This document shows positions 62,153 to 64,000 of a DNA stretch of 64,000 nucleotides, piece by piece. Position numbers and translations under genes: made by a program. The notes under the pieces were generated by a model. The model searched no databases. It was not told the origin of the DNA and was given only the letters and a program-made list of their open reading frames with translations. This DNA is from Bedellia somnulentella (lineage: Eukaryota > Arthropoda > Insecta > Lepidoptera > Bedelliidae). The DNA lies in assembly GCA_963576735.1 (NCBI GenBank), contig OY755178.1:4402001-4466000 (forward strand). The letters run 5' to 3'. Numbering within the stretch: position 1 is the stretch's first letter; every line of letters starts with the position of its first letter.

Positions 62153-62477
62153 CAATAGGCTTGTGTCCATTAAGAATAAATATAATGGATAGGGGTTTAT
62201 AATGATTATTTATATTATGGAGAAAATAACAAACAATTTTAATTATTAAAAGCATTACAGATTAATAATATTTTTAAAAAATAAATTTCGTAAAATGAAA
62301 CCTTTAGTCACGTGACAGTGAACACCAATCAGAAAGCGTTACGTCACGCCGTGCGAAACTCCAATCGTGTCTTTGACGTTGCGAGTATCACTACCGGTTT
62401 TTGATAAAATTTTGGTTTTTAACAACTAATATCAAGTTGATACAGTTTTTGCTAATTATAATTTGAAAGAATTAACC

Positions 62478-62582
62478 ATGGAATCTGGATTCAGCAAAGC
62501 AGACAGTAATAATTTGCCCAGAATCGATGCCGACATTTGCTCATATGAATTTCGCAATGTTAAAACTTCCTTGTCAGTATAA
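62478..62582 (+). pseudogene. N-terminal fragment resembling a transposon-linked SWIM/YqaJ-type protein
   Basis: A 34-residue frame starts MESGFSKADSNNLPRID and ends EFRNVKTSLSV, then stops. From memory, this N-terminus resembles a family of arthropod proteins with a SWIM zinc finger and a YqaJ-type nuclease that recur in repeats. Only the start is present, so it appears truncated by an internal deletion. The family link is recall, not a search result. Confidence 0.45.
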
Positions 62583-62639
62583 AATATTTATTATAAGCTT
62601 AAAAAGATATACAACAAAATAGCTTTATAATGGTAATAA

Positions 62640-63341
62640 CTAGGTATTTGCCATTTCGAACTTTAAATCATTAAGGTAGTCATGTTGTTTGATATTATAC
62701 GTACTTAAACTTGTATCAGAAGTATCTTTAAGAGAACAACAACTTGGAGTACAACTTTCTTTTGATTCATTCAGACACTCTTCTAATATCATCTTTCTTT
62801 GTTTTTTTAGAATATATGGCCGTTCTGTACTGCAGCATGTTCGTTTTCTTCTGTCTTCTTGACATCCAAATTTACTTGGCATACAACCTGGTTTCATGCG
62901 CACTTGTGATACTGTTCCCTTTATATGATACTCCATGTAATTAATCATATCATTTGGCAACTAGAATAATAAAAAGAGTATGTTTGTAAAATTAATTAGA
63001 AAACTAAAATAAAACGTTCACTTCTAAAAGTGAAACAACTTAACCTGAACTCATGTAGGTATTTATTATTTAGAAAATAGGGATTCTACAAAACACATCT
63101 AGTTTGCTCGAATTAAGTAATAGATTGTATTGTGTGAAATACTTACATCAAAATGATCTTCACAAAAATATATTCTTGAAACTGTTGATAAAGTATATAA
63201 TAAATATATATATATATATTGTTTTAACCACTTTTTCCGTATTTCTCCATTGTTTGGAACATATATAAATAACTTGTTTGGCGTTTTTATAGTCGTGCTA
63301 TCATACTGGGCACTATACAGTACTTATAATATGAGAAATTC
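62640..63341 (-). pseudogene. THAP zinc-finger protein, three exons, frameshifted
   Basis: THAP domains are C2CH DNA-binding modules common in DNA transposases. Exon 1 (about 63341-63223) encodes KYCIVP, then after a frame change TPNKLFIYVPNNGEIRKKWL, the THAP 'PN...RKKWL' block. Exon 2 (63147-63181) encodes SRIYFCEDHFD, with the third Cys and the His. Exon 3 (62640-62960) encodes LPNDMINYMEYHIKGTVSQV, then MKPGCMPSKFGCQ (the AVPTIF-type box), a basic stretch and a stop. The second zinc Cys is lost where the frame shifts, so the protein is probably dead. The exon-1 5' limit is uncertain. Confidence 0.72.
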
Positions 63342-63686
63342 ACTTTTAAACGATAAAAACTAGCTATAACGTACAAAGACACGATCGCTCTTTGGTTTGT
63401 TTCGCACGGCGTGACGTCATTCAAGACGCCATGACAGTCTTGTGCGTTTTGGAACCAAATTGAAATTGGTTTTTTAAAACGCTAAATTTATAATGTAAAC
63501 GCTCGATTAAATATAAATAAACCTTTTTTTTCGATAAAATGCCTAATTAGCTAAAGTATTAAACAGTTATTGAAATTTAGTCAACTAGCCTATTACATGT
63601 ATAGTTTGTAGGCACGACATAATATTTTTCAGACTAAACTTATGTAACGTAATATTTATAAGACCGGCGAATATAGTCTTTCTATA

Positions 63687-64000
63687 CGAGGGCATGCCAA
63701 AAGAAACTAGATACTCAAAAATTATAAAATTTATTCTTTATTACAAGTATCAATCTTTTCAAAGTATTACCCTGAGCACGTATACACTTTTCCATACGTC
63801 TGAACCAATTGGAAAATACCTGTGACCACTCTTCTTTAGATACCTCGAAATCTCGAAATTATAGGCAACCAGCGCATCTTTGATTTTTGGAAACAAGTAA
63901 AAATCACAAGGCGCTAGGTCAGGGGAATATGGCGGGTGAGGGAGAATTGACACATTCTTCGAGTTGATAAAGTCTAGTGTTCTGGCAGACGTGTGCGGCG
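63687..64000 (-). pseudogene. mariner-family transposase, C-terminal part, frameshifted
   Basis: Mariner transposases cut and paste DNA with a DDD/DDE core. The frame open from the right edge reads PHTSARTLDF, then HPPYSPDLAPCDFYLFPK, the conserved block at the third catalytic Asp. It then leaves frame near 63850. The true C-terminus (EEWSQVFSNWFRRMEKCIRA) is in another frame, so the copy is broken. The left terminus is TA followed by cgagggcatgccaaaaga. The N-terminal part lies beyond the window. Confidence 0.88.

Larger units (their letters stand above)
62154..63594. mobile_element. Inverted-repeat element carrying THAP-domain gene remains
   Basis: The ends are AATAGGCTTGTG and CAACTAGCCTATT. 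The right end (read inward AATAGGCTAGTTGACTAA) closely matches both ends of a 426-bp element at 27634-28059, and both contain tttagtcacgtgacagt. Inside are a minus-strand spliced THAP reading frame and a plus-strand frame fragment, converging. No catalytic transposase domain was seen. It interrupts the TEX2 exon-12 tandem array. Confidence 0.7.

Overview
This window looks like nuclear DNA of a moth or butterfly (Lepidoptera). It is AT-rich with short exons and long introns, and it is packed with tRNA-headed SINEs, short inverted-repeat elements, RTE-like LINE tails and about 35 copies of one 250-bp repeat that carries an ACAT/ATGT microsatellite at one end. The order is inferred from recognition of these repeats and of the proteins, not from a database search.

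Two conserved eukaryotic genes lie head to head. On the minus strand, nine exons between 28903 and 887 encode the N-terminal ~639 residues of IRE1 (ERN1), the ER-stress sensor: signal peptide, luminal sensor domain, transmembrane helix and the start of the kinase domain. The gene continues past the left edge. On the plus strand, twelve exons from 33512 to about 61428 encode the N-terminal ~710 residues of a TEX2-like ER lipid-transfer protein: acidic linker, two membrane helices and a split PH-like domain. Its SMP lipid-transfer domain would lie past the right edge. All exon joins keep the reading frame. The 4.6-kb interval between the start codons acts as a shared upstream region; it holds a tandem duplication and a 2.2-kb nested transposon.

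The rest is introns filled with mobile DNA. IRE1 introns (1027-28831) carry SINEs, foldback elements with a tRNA-like core, Harbinger-like palindromes, a 0.76-kb tandem duplication and one possible terminal exon of an unrecognised gene that a SINE has cut short. TEX2 introns carry inverted SINE pairs, an RTE-like reverse-transcriptase tail, a 0.64-kb tandem duplication, a BEL/Pao LTR retrotransposon deletion derivative with identical LTRs, and two copies of a terminal-inverted-repeat element with a 4-bp AATT target duplication. The last TEX2 exon seen is followed by a tandem array that repeats part of the exon together with a splice-donor-like motif. Next comes a 1.4-kb element holding a decayed THAP-domain gene and the start of a second protein, then a broken mariner transposase at the right edge.

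The strongest candidates for something undescribed are the THAP element and its short relative, the AATT-duplicating element, the self-nested 9-bp-TSD element, the tRNA-cored foldback family, and the exon-plus-donor tandem array in TEX2.
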